A DNA stretch of 64,000 nt, taken from contig CM070515.1 of the NCBI GenBank assembly GCA_036346375.1, forward strand, positions 11,120,423 through 11,184,422, read 5' to 3'. Below are positions 34,927 to 44,869 of this stretch, in pieces. The position numbers and the translations under genes are program-made. Each line of letters opens with the position of its first letter. Position 1 is the first letter of the stretch. The notes under the pieces were generated by a model. That model saw nothing but the letters and a program-made list of their open reading frames with translations. It did no database searches and was not told the origin of the DNA. The stretch is from Guadua angustifolia. Taxonomy: Eukaryota > Streptophyta > Magnoliopsida > Poales > Poaceae.

Positions 34927-35957
34927 AGTTCCTACATGAGGCAACCATAGATTTTGTTTAATTTACTATGGGTAAATTAAAATTGTTATGGTGATGTTGT
35001 GAAATGCAAAATAAGTTGTAAACAAGAAAATTCTTGTATCATGAGTGTAAATCTCAAATATGTGCTAACATTTTGGAGGTAGTCACCAAAATGGTGTGGA
35101 CCTCTTATGGGCATATTCTTTTGATACAGTACATGCCTCTTGTGTTATGCAACTTTGTATTAACACATCTAGGTAATCACTGTAAAAGTGTAGACCTAGT
35201 TTAATTCATATTTTGTATCGGGTACGCACGTTGAGGATAATCACTATGTATTTAAACATAGTGTAGATCCCGCAGTAGCAACTATGGTGCTACCTTGCGT
35301 ATGGCCAATACAAAGAATTTGTGAATATTGTGTTATACAAAGTGAGGAAAAACACATAAATTATTTTGCATATAAATATATTAAGCACTTAAGGCTTTTA
35401 TATGATAAAAGCATATAGGGATTTATACAATAAAGTACATTCTTACAGAAATTATTGTGACAAGTCAGTACCAAATTACATGAAAATCTAGGGGTTTTAT
35501 TGCGAATTTGTGACTGAAATATAAAAATAAAATAAAATGGCCTGTGGGCCGAAAAACCACCGAAGTGGCCCATCTGGCCTCAGGCCTATGCGGGCGAGCG
35601 GGCCTTGACAAGCCAAGCTAGCCTTTGGGCCGTGCCTTGGGCCGCACTGGTCTGTTGGGCCGCGCCGGCTTTTGGGCTTCGCTAGGATTTTGGGCCGCGC
35701 CAGCCAATGGTCGGCCAGGGACGCGCGCGGAATAAAAAAACCAGCCAAACCAGCAATTTAGGTTTAGGGTTTCCCCTTGAGTCGCCGCCGCCTGTAGCCA
35801 TTCCCGCGCCAAGCGCATCCACTCCCGCATCGCACGCCAGGCGCAGCCATCGCCGTTTCGCCCACCGGGCGTAGCCTCCAGCCGCATCGCCAGGCGCGGC
35901 GACCGCCACCGCGTTGCCCGGGCGCAGCCGCTGCCACGCCGCCCGCCCGCCGCTTGT

Positions 35958-36638
35958 TCACATTGGGGAGTACTCCCCCTCATCGGGGGAGATGAAGCCA
36001 CCGCCACCGCCATCGCCGTTCAAATGGAGGACATCGGCGCACGGGAGACCGAGGGCCGCCAGATTCCACGAGCCCGGGAGGAGTCCGGGTCGCCGGTGTG
36101 CCGCCACTGTAGCCGTGCGACGGAGGAGGAAGCGTCGCGGAGGGGGCGGGAGCGGTGCCGGCTCTGGTGAAGCCGGTGTTGGGGATGGAAGCCCCACATC
36201 CACTGCGTCAACATAATATGGCGGCGCACCACGGCGAGCAGCGAGCGTGCCTGCCGGGTTGATGAGGATGCCAACGCCAGGTGCTTCGATCGCGCTTCCG
36301 TCTGCGGGAATGGGCGGTTGGTCGTATAGGCGTGGTGCTCCGGTCATGATGCTCTGGGGCGCGACATTGCTTGGGCTAGCAGGCGCCACCACGGAGGGCG
36401 GCGATGTCGGGTGGCCGCGAAGACCCATGCGTTTGCAGACGAAGCGGTCGTGAGGGCCACGCCGTGGCACCCAAGGCCTGGAACGCGGCATCCAGGGGGC
36501 AGAACACCACGCCTGGTGGCCTTGGCGCCGCGGCCGGTTGCCATGGCGACGGAGTGGGCGATGGCGGGCTCCACCAACTCGGCGAATGGCGTAGAAGAGT
36601 GCATGAAGAATGTGATCAGGTAAGTCGATTTTCGCCAT
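35958..36638 (-). CDS. GC-rich open frame in copia leader, unknown
   Basis: Uninterrupted frame of 226 codons on the coding strand of the element, starting about 100 bp inside the 5' LTR and ending about 1 kb before gag. The product is rich in Pro, Arg, Ala and Gly (PTPASPEP, APLPPPPRRF) with no recognised domain. The region 35560-36640 is far more GC-rich than the rest of the element, suggesting captured host DNA. Long frames are also open in other phases here, as happens by chance in GC-rich DNA, so coding status is uncertain. Confidence 0.3.
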   Translation of the reverse strand: MAKIDLPDHILHALFYAIRRVGGARHRPLRRHGNRPRRQGHQAWCSAPWMPRSRPWVPRRGPHDRFVCKRMGLRGHPTSPPSVVAPASPSNVAPQSIMTGAPRLYDQPPIPADGSAIEAPGVGILINPAGTLAARRGAPPYYVDAVDVGLPSPTPASPEPAPLPPPPRRFLLRRTATVAAHRRPGLLPGSWNLAALGLPCADVLHLNGDGGGGGFISPDEGEYSPM

Positions 36639-36735
36639 TATTGCTTACCGACAATGAAAATGGGAGGCCTTCGTGCCTGGTGACAACTTTGGTTCTGTTC
36701 TTCCGGTGCTCAGTTGTAGAGCGTGCTTGATAACG

Positions 36736-36934
36736 TGTTTAAGAGTAAACGAAAACAGAAACCAAAAATGAATGGAAGAACTTCCAATTGCATTGATCAA
36801 TATATATTTTTATACATGTGAAAGGATGCTTAGGCATCTGTTGTCAAAGGACACACCCTTTGATTACAAGATTAACTGTCTAATCTAGATGAGATCACTT
36901 GAAGATTAACTGCCTAATCTATTGGTTCACAACA
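36736..36934 (-). repeat. copia 5' LTR
   Basis: Pairs with 26055-26253; flanked on the right by ATTTG. Confidence 0.93.
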
Positions 36935-36939
36935 ATTTG

Positions 36940-37498
36940 CAAGCTGACGCCATTACCTGTTTGCCACTCTGTTACGTAATATTAGCGATTAGTAATAATC
37001 TCTCTACGCAGCTACGTGGATAAATTATGCTAAAATCTACTTGTTTCTTCAGCTCCATCGAGTTGAGGTGTAGGGTATATACCCTTGCTTTCACTTGCTA
37101 TGAGTTGCATTAGATTTTATGTTTCGCTGATTCTTCGTATGTTATGTAACATCTAGTTTGTCAGGTACTAATAAGCTTGGTTGACACTTTTAATTGTTCA
37201 GCAAGGGCAGAGATCAAAGGGAAACGGAAGTACACGAGGCACGGACTCGCATCATCTCAAATGCTCAAAAAGATCGTAAAATATAGTATGATAGCAACCG
37301 ATCATCCGGTTGTTTCATTCATTATTCATTGTTGAGATCAACAGCAACAACAGCAGGACAGCCTTGAGTAAACGAAAACGAAGACAACGAACGGTGGAGG
37401 GACAGACAGGCGCGACACGACGCCGGCAGTCTCACCGTGGAACCAATACTTTCATTCCTCTTGCTTGCACCCAGCACCCGTGCTAGCTCTTCTTGCCC
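36940..37498. other. intergenic, 3' flank of lipid-transfer-type gene
   Basis: Presumed 3' untranslated region and flank of the minus-strand gene; no other gene was recognised. Confidence 0.4.
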
Positions 37499-37917
37499 TC
37501 AGGCCGCTGCGTGCGTGCACAGGGAAAACACCAAATAATTAATTAAGCTTAGACGTCTAATTAATTAATTAACTAACTAATTAATACGTATGTAGATGGG
37601 AGTCGTTGTAATTTGGTCTTACAGCAGTCGACTTGGCCGAGGTTGCATCTGGAGGGGAGGCTGTTGATGATGCCCATGGCGCTGCAGGCGCAGTCGGGCG
37701 AGATGGTGCTCAGCGCGCTGCAGCACTCCGGGCTGGGGTCCGCCGCGCCGGGCACCAGGTACGCGCGGCACGCCAGCAGCCGGTTCAGCTGCGGCACGCA
37801 CACCCCGCTGGCCTGCGCCTCCGCGCGCATGACCGGCGCCCCGTACTCGCTGACGTCCAGGAGGAGAAGGCACGCGGCGACGAGGGCGCGCGCAACGGCC
37901 GCAGTTTTCGGGGCCAT
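37499..37917 (-). CDS. secreted eight-cysteine lipid-transfer-type protein
   Basis: Two exons on the minus strand, 37917-37623 and 37506-37499. Splicing adds only Ser-Ala-stop, giving 100 residues. The N-terminus is a signal peptide (about 1-36). Cysteines at 40, 50, 65, 66, 76, 78, 91 and 98 give C-x9-C-x14-CC-x9-CxC-x12-C-x6-C, the fold of non-specific lipid-transfer and alpha-amylase-inhibitor proteins. These bind lipids in the apoplast; many short members are anther-expressed, but tissue is not shown here. The unspliced frame would replace the end with CKTKLQRLPSTYVLIS, adding a ninth cysteine after the motif; the donor GTAAGA and the acceptor in gcacgcag support splicing. A TATA box lies upstream at 38026-38032. 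Confidence 0.85.
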
Positions 37918-38025
37918 TGATCGCTGTCCGACTGTCCGTGATACTTCTTCGGATTGTTATCGCAGTACTATTGCCTCTTGCGCTGCTGCTGCTGCTGTAC
38001 ATGGGACGCTGCGGTGTGCACGGTG

Positions 38026-38032
38026 ATTTATA
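38026..38032 (-). promoter_or_regulatory. TATA box of lipid-transfer-type gene
   Basis: TATAAAT on the minus strand, about 109 bp before the start codon at 37917, followed by a (GCT)n-containing leader. The placement is normal for a plant promoter. Confidence 0.6.
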
Positions 38033-38131
38033 GCTGGGGATTTGATAAACATCAACCGATGTTTTTTTTTTGTTAAAATCACCTAAATTTAGAACTATTG
38101 GATCATTATTGAGATTCGGGAGTATCGATTA

Positions 38132-38273
38132 CATCCGATCCTATGATTTGATCCAACGGCCCGGTGAATTTAGATGTTAGATCCAACGGCTCGCATCCGA
38201 TCCTATGATTTGATCCAATGGCTCGGTGAATTTGGATGTTAGATCCAACGGCCTGGTGAGTTTGGATGTTAGT
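38132..38273. repeat. 62-bp tandem repeat, about 2.3 copies
   Basis: Units starting catccgatcctatgatttg at 38132 and 38194 and a partial third share gatccaacggc and ggtgaatttggatgttag. It is upstream of the lipid-transfer-type gene. Confidence 0.65.
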
Positions 38274-39346
38274 TAAGACAAAACATCCGGATGATACTTA
38301 TAGCTGTGGTTTGGACTTTGTGGGAGGGCGCGCGGCGAGTTTTGCCTGGCTCACCTAGAGCGCGCCCGATGGTTCGTGCGTGGAGCTGCAGCGGTGGAGC
38401 AACCGAGCACTGCCAGTTTCGTGTGAGCCACCGAACATGCATGGGCGCGTCACGTTCTTGAGCTCTTCGCTTCTTTCCCGCCGTACGCCTCGCCCGGCGT
38501 TGGAGAGGAAATGGCGCTTACTTACGCTACGAGCTGCAATCATTGGGCCGGCACGCTGCGGTCCGCCCATGCCCACACCGGTGTAGAAATCAGCATTCGG
38601 TCCTTCAAAACAAGAGTTTTCTACGCAGGGGCATCATTTGACACCAGGCATGGTCTAATCGGTGACTCCATGAGCTAGTTGACGTCTATTTACAAGGCCG
38701 TACGCAATTAATACTTACACCAACCTACCTGGAGCATGTCTCTCTCCATCACTGGACCATTTTTATGACAGAGCTGAAGCGTGTGGAACAATGATCTTCT
38801 TCTCTTGGCGAATTTCACAATCCAAAAGATCCTGTACGACAGTTGAAAGCCATTTTCTCTCTGTCATTTCTCTTAAATGGCACACCTAAAAAACTCTTGA
38901 AAAAGTGCCTGCAGTACAGTAGTATCAATAGAGTATAAATTGTAGTAGCCCTTTATATCGAGCTATGATAACTGAACAATTGAAATTCTTTCTTTCTACT
39001 GGGTAACTTCCGCTTCCTCAGAAACCGTGTGCTGTCTTTGCTCTGTTAGCCCGGTTTGCTTAGTTCACTGCCTCACTCCAGATGCTCCGTGCGAGATGCA
39101 ACTGGCAAAGTGCCAAGCCTGCTGCCTTTATTCAATAAAACGAAGCGCAGCACAGCACAGCGCAATCTCAACTCGAATGGCAAAACACTGCAGCTTAAAG
39201 CACCCCGCTCTATCGGCGATTCGGCGTGGCGCGTTCATTTCCAGACCGGAATCACCGGATGGATCATGGATGAGAGGCCCCACAACGCGCGTCGCGCAAT
39301 CCCGTTTGGTCTGCCCGTGCGCGTCGGCCGATTCGCTCAACCCGTG
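38274..39346. other. intergenic, no gene recognised
   Basis: Mixed composition; open frames here are short and lack family motifs. Confidence 0.35.
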
Positions 39347-39440
39347 CGGCCCACTACGACGTGGTGCGGCTCAGGCAGTCGATGCCGCGGGATCGGCCCA
39401 CTACGACGTGGTACGGCTCAGGCAGTCGATTCCGCGGGCT
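39347..39440. repeat. 47-bp direct repeat, two copies
   Basis: cggcccactacgacgtgg and the following bases to gcagtcgat repeat at 39347 and 39394 with two or three differences. The surrounding GC-rich DNA (39200-39560) shows no identifiable protein. Confidence 0.6.
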
Positions 39441-39701
39441 TGGCCCGTCTCCCGTACGGGGAGAACGTGGTGAGACGGAGGCCGTCCGTCCGCGAAAAGG
39501 GAAGGCCGGCCCGATCCCCGTAGCGCGGGTGGACGGGTGCAGCGCAGCCGCTGGCCGAGATTCAGGAAGCATTAGCCTTTTTGCCTTTTTTTTTTTTCAA
39601 TCTGGCATCTGCAGAAGTAACGACGAGTCATATGTGCCATCTAGTCTATTTGTGTATTATAATAGATAGCCGGAACATATCTTGTGCAATCAGAGAGTTG
39701 A

Positions 39702-40135
39702 TGAAACCACGGTGCAACTCAACTAGAAAAAATTTCAAAATTTTTGAAAAAATCATGGATGTACATCTCAGCTTACCCCATCTACATATAAAATTTCATG
39801 ATTAAATTCGTCCTGTGCTAGAAGTTACAAAAAAGACAAACTTGATCATGAACAGTAACATTTTTTGAAAAAAAATCATGGATGTACATCTCATTACTTC
39901 ATCTACATATAAAATTTATGATCAAATTCGTCCTGCATTTAGAAGTTACAAAAAACAAAGTTAATCATGAGCGATAACAATTACTGCTCATGATCAAGTT
40001 TGTCTTTTTATTACTCTTAGCACAGGACGAATTTGATCATGAAATTTTATATGTAGATGGGGTAAGCTGAGATGTACATCCATGATTTTTTTAGAATTTT
40101 TGAAACTTTTTCTAGTTGGGTTGACCGTGGTTTCA
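39702..40135. mobile_element. hairpin element related in layout to 8444-8825
   Basis: The terminal inverted repeats begin TGAAACCACGGT. The left half contains two tandem copies of a block starting catggatgtacatct, running through acatataaaattt and caaattcgtcctg to gaagttacaaaaaa. The right half contains one inverted copy. There is no coding content, and no clear target duplication was found. Confidence 0.65.
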
Positions 40136-41065
40136 CCAAATTTCATTCGATTGGCAGGATATTTTTCCTAGATAGCCAGCTCCATGGCACTGCCACCAAC
40201 CGCAGCAGTAGCACCGGAGCTACTGCAATAGGTGAGGTGACGCGCTCCCCTAGCTCGGCAGCAACCTGCTACAGAAGGGCTAACATGTCACTTGCTGTTG
40301 CTTTCGCTATTGAAAAGTAGACTACTTTTTAAATTTTATTCGTATGCCAAATTTGCAAGGAAAAAATGTGTAAGAGGGCCATTAAGCCAAGGCTTCGAGA
40401 TTTAAGGGTAGACTGCAAGAACAGTACCGTAACGTGCAAAACCAGGCCCGTCTTTCTCCAAAGCTAGCTTGCACCCTGCAATATGCAACCAAGGAACTTC
40501 AGCATATTGTCCGATATAAAAACTGAATCTTCCTCTGCACAAGAACCTCTTAGCATGTTCTTTACACTCGTTTCCACGCTACTTTCGAACGGTCTGAATT
40601 CAGGTCGCCTCATCTTTTCTGCAAACAAATTCCCCATGTGCGCTGGCCACTCGATCCGCGTCATGCAACACGAGGGCCTAATTGATAAATTACAAAGTAC
40701 TCCATCCAGTAGGACGGCAACTTGATTATGTAGGTATTATTAGCTTATTATCAGACATGCATGAACAAAATATCTCACGAGGATCTGGCGCAACAATAAA
40801 AATCCTGATCAGAGTATCAGACCATCCATAATACTCTAAAAAAACAATAATAAAAATGCGATTTCGAATATATTACGAGGGTATCTCAAAAGGAAAACTA
40901 AAGCCAGGAGGAGGCATCATTATGCGCTGCAAAGAACCTTCCATCAGCAAGAAAATCATAAGCGGCAATCATTTGCCAGATCGTTCAAGCACACATTTGA
41001 TTCAACCCTTTGATAACTTTAAGATACATATCTTAGTCCTTTCTTGATCTATGCGAAATCTTCAC

Positions 41066-43862
41066 TTGACAATGGGACTAGTAAGAGGAAATCAGATACT
41101 ACCAGCGTGCCAAAGTCAAAAACATCCTTTTGGGAGACAATAACACAAGATATTTCCAAATGGTCGCCAATGGGAGACATAGAAAGAGGAAAATCTATTC
41201 TCTTGACAATGGGACTAGTAAGATTGAGGGACAGGATAACCTCACAGGATATATCACCGGTTTTTACAAGGATTTATTTGGTGAACCGGAAGAAAATTCC
41301 TTCACTTTAGATGAATCCTACATACATGACATCCCCCAGGTTTTGGTCTATGAAAACAACCTACTGACAGCTGATTTCACTGAAACTGAGATTAAAGAGG
41401 CAATCTTCTCAATGGAACACAATAAAGCGCCAGGTCCAGATGGCTTCCCAGCTGAATTTTACCAGCATTTCTGGGAAACCATTAAAGGGGATCTGTTCCA
41501 GCTATTTCAGGAGCTATCCAATGGAGTACTACCTCTTTTTAGTCTTAATTTTGGTGTTATCACTCTAATCCCAAAGGTCCAAGAAGCTAATATCATTCAA
41601 CAATACAGACCGATTTGTTTACTAAGCGTAAGCTATAAGATTTTCACCAAAGTTGCCACCAATAGATTGAACTTGGTGGCGGATAAAGATGATCGGCCCG
41701 ACTCAATCGGCTTTTATGAAAGGAAGAAATATTACGGAAGGGGTTGTCATTTTACATGAAACCGTACATGAACTACATCATAAAAAATCGAGCAGGATAA
41801 TCCTTAAATTAGATTTCGAGAAAGCCTATGATAAAGTGAGATGGCCCTTCTGTTTCAAACTCGCATGAAAGGTTTCTCGCCTAAATGGATCTCATGGGTC
41901 GAGACGTTCATATCGAAGTGTAGGCATGAATGTTAATAGCGAAGTTGGCCATTTTTCCGCGAAAAAAGGCTTTTCGACAAGGAGACCCTTATCCCCATTG
42001 CTATTTAATATCATAGCCGATATGTTAAAGGTGCTTATAAGCGAGCCAAGTTGGATGGGCAATTTGGCGGGATAATACCCACACGGTGGATGGAGGACTT
42101 CGATCCTCCAATACTTGAATGACACTATTCTATTTTTGGACCATGACCGGGATAAAGCTTCGCAACATGAAGCTTCTTCTTTATGCGTTTGAGCTTGAGC
42201 ATCGGTCTCAAGATCAACTTTCATAAGAGTGAGGTGTTCTGCTTTGGGGAAGCTAAAGATCATTTAGCTTATTATACTAACCTTTTTGGATGTAAAGCCG
42301 GTATCTTTCCGATCAATTATCTTGGTATTCCTATCCACTATAGGAAGCTTCGAAATTGCGACTGGAAAAGGGTTGAAGAGCGAGTTGAAAAAAGACTAAG
42401 TAGTTGGAAAGGGAAAAATCTCTCGGTCGGAGGACGCCTGGTTTTGATTAACTCGGTGCTCAGTAGCCTCCCGACGTATATGATGTCATTTTTCTCTTTA
42501 CCCAAAGGGGTTCTCAAAAAATTAGACTATTTTCGCTCTCGATTTTACTGGCAAGGCGATGAACATAAGAAAAAATATAGACTCTCTAAATGGAGCATTC
42601 TGTGTCAACCAAAAGAGCAGGGAGGGCTCGGGATTCATGACCTCTACATGAAAAATGTTGCCCTCCTTAGCAAATGGTTGTTTAAAACATGCTTAATTGA
42701 TGGGGTTTGGCAACAAATGCTCGTAACAAGTACTTGGGTTCTAAGCCTTTGGCCCAAGGATTTGGAAAAATGGAGATTCGCATTTTTGGTCATGTCGATG
42801 AAGGTGAAACGAGAGACTTTCTTCATTTGGAACCTTTATGGTAAGGATGGATCACAAGTGCGCTTTTGGGAAGGCTGCTTTGGATGGGTGGGTCTCCGAG
42901 AGAGATCAATATCCTTCCTATATAACATAGTCGAGACCAAAAGGTGTAACAATTTCAGAAGCACTAAGATCTTCACCCCCACAACTCTCTTGGCGTAGAA
43001 TGCTCATTGGGCCAACGAAGGTTGCTTGGACTGAATTGTTAGCCCGCATTCAAGGAGTTGTGCTATCACAAGATCCGGATATCTTCTACTGGAAATTAAC
43101 CTCGAATGGCCAGTTCTCGGTCAAGTCCCATTATGCAGCCTTAATGCTTAGAGATATTCCCAATGTGAATAGAAAATTGTGGAAGATAAAAACTCCGGTT
43201 AAAGTTAAAATTTTCTTGTGGTATTTACGGAGGGGGGTGCTGCTTACAAAAGATAATCTAGCTAAACGGAATTGGAAGGGTTGTTTGTCATGTGCTTTCT
43301 GTCATAAAAATGAGACAATCAACCATTTGTTCTTCGAATGCCGTTTAAACTCGGTTTGTTTGGAATGCTCTCCGACTAACAAGGTTTAAAAACACGACAA
43401 CATGAATCATTTGTTTGGATATTGGTGCATGGTCTCAATAAGGATTTAAAATCTCTGTTTACCTTGGGCGTCGGCAATATCTTGGTCACTTTGGTTGTCT
43501 TGAGAATGATGTAGTTTTCATAAACAAATCTTTGCTCTCTCCTTCTGAGTTATCCACTCGTGACCTCTTTGGATTTCAATTGAGGTACATTCTCCAATGG
43601 GAGGACTTACAAGTGTGGACTACTGAAGGGTCGTAACTTTTGGTGCAAGCTGACTCTGACTTTCTTCTCCCGGGCATATGGGTGGCGGTCTAGTCTTGGA
43701 TTGTGGGCCACTAGAGGGTTGTCTGTCTGCATCTTTTAGTTTCTGCTTTCTTTCTTTTTATCCTGGTTGTGTGTTCTAAGCAGAGTAGGAAGTGTCTTAG
43801 ATTTTATGTCTTTGATGTCTTTGTACTTGGTATTAATTTAAATGCTTCCTTTATCTAAAAAA
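41066..43862 (+). mobile_element. LINE (L1-type), 5'-truncated, 15-bp TSD
   Basis: The insertion is bracketed by ATGCGAAATCTTCAC at 41051-41065 and 43863-43877. It ends in a short A-rich tail (ctaaaaaa), as expected for target-primed reverse transcription. Only the reverse transcriptase and C-terminal part of ORF2 is present. Confidence 0.85.
41090..43388 (+). pseudogene. LINE ORF2 fragment (reverse transcriptase)
   Basis: The pieces, in order but in several frames, are GDNNTRYFQMVANGRHRK and NKAPGPDGFPAEFYQHFW, then LNFGVITLIPKV with QQYRPICLLSVSYKI, and LKLDFEKAYDKVRW (about 41810). GLKINFHKSEVFCFGEA, NYLGIPIHY, a long segment with LSSWKGKNLSVGGRLVLINS, and the terminal zf-RVT domain (LWKIKTPVKVKIFLWYL, CAFCHKNETINHLFFEC) follow. 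The catalytic YADD motif reads YLND (about 42110), so one of its two aspartates is lost. Stops and frameshifts lie at about 41700-42180 and 43000. It is inactive. Confidence 0.87.
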
Positions 43863-43877
43863 ATGCGAAATCTTCAC

Positions 43878-44083
43878 CGTAGGTACCTATTCTAGAGCGT
43901 TTTCTCTCGTCTCTTCATCGTGTAGCATCCTCTCGATGATTAGAGAACCGGATAGACTCATCACGTGTATGCGTATGCATACGTACTTCAGTTGTGCATT
44001 CACTCTCATGTTTGGGTCGCACGCTTCTAGACAACAAGCTAGGAACAATTTAATCAATACACATGTAACCATTTCATACAAAT
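43878..44083. other. unassigned flank of LINE
   Basis: No feature recognised after the LINE target duplication. Confidence 0.3.
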
Positions 44084-44255
44084 TTGAAGGGAGAGAAGAG
44101 GGTATTAGTAATCAACTAATCATCAAGCTAGATCACTCATTATTAGAACTATCTCTATAAATTACATGGACCTTTTGAAGGGAGAGAAGAGGGTATTAGT
44201 AACCATCAAGCTAGATCACTCATTATTAGAATTATCTCTATAAATTACATGGACC
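44084..44255. repeat. 91-bp tandem duplication
   Basis: ttgaagggagagaagagggt opens both copies (44084 and 44175), and both end attacatggacc. The second copy lacks about 10 bases (aatcaacta region). A recent local duplication in non-coding DNA. Confidence 0.75.
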
Positions 44256-44544
44256 ACATTAAATAAATAAAATATTCTTACACAATCTCCATATGCAAAG
44301 TCAGTGATCATTGAATGATGTTGAACAGTAGAGCTTTTGGATGGTCCACACCTGTTTGTTCGTCAGGGGCAAGGTGGTTCTACTTTTTAGACCATATTTA
44401 ACCCAGTATAGAAACACAAATAGCATCCATACACATTAAACTAACTCGATCAACTTTAGTCTTTGGTGATAAAAAGATAAAGCCAAGCAAAGATATGAAC
44501 TTTATTCGGATGCCGTTGTAGGATTAGAAACCCTGAAACGAAGT

Positions 44545-44865
44545 GCACAATATCATGCATCTTTTCCCTTATGATCTTACTCAGAAGTTTCTAGATCACT
44601 AAAGCTCTATGGAGGCAGAACTGTTTGAAACCAACCACCAGGCTAGAGTGAAGACAAGTCCCATCGTGCATGCTATTGTTCTTGTCGCAACTGTTCATTT
44701 CTCTCTTGTATGCGTATGCACAAGCACAATATCATGCCTCTTTTCCCTTACGATCTTACTCAGAAGTTTCTACACTATTCAACCATCACGCTAGAGTGAA
44801 GACAAGTCCATCGTGCATGCTATTGCTCTTGTCTCAACTGTTCATTTCTCTCTTGTAGGCTTGTA
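44545..44865. repeat. 179-bp tandem duplication
   Basis: gcacaatatcatgc opens both copies (44545 and 44724), and both carry ctagagtgaagacaagtcc and ctgttcatttctctcttgta. The second copy has an internal deletion of about 35-40 bp. Non-coding. Confidence 0.75.
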
Positions 44866-44869
44866 GCTT

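Larger units (their letters stand above)
26055..36934 (-). mobile_element. Ty1-copia LTR retrotransposon, complete, mutated
   Basis: Two 199-bp direct repeats (26055-26253 and 36736-36934) begin TGTTTAAGAG and end TTCACAACA. They are flanked by the duplication ATTTG (26050-26054 and 36935-36939). Coding runs on the minus strand, so the right LTR is the 5' one. The order gag, protease, integrase, reverse transcriptase, RNase H identifies copia type. The two LTRs differ at about ten positions by eye. Next to the 3' LTR is the purine run caaggaggag. The region after the 5' LTR begins CGTTATCAAGCACG and is the presumed primer-binding area. The element carries a nested solo LTR (31047-34344). Stops and frameshifts in gag and pol make it non-autonomous. 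Confidence 0.93.

Noticed and set aside
35497..36013. Overlapping minus-strand frames of 65-131 codons in GC-rich DNA
   Set aside because: Chance frames in GC-rich sequence; only the longest frame starting near the 5' LTR was kept, at low confidence.
39027..39572. Possible GC-rich gene
   Set aside because: Frames of 148 and 155 codons overlap and are partly produced by the 47-bp repeat; no family resemblance.
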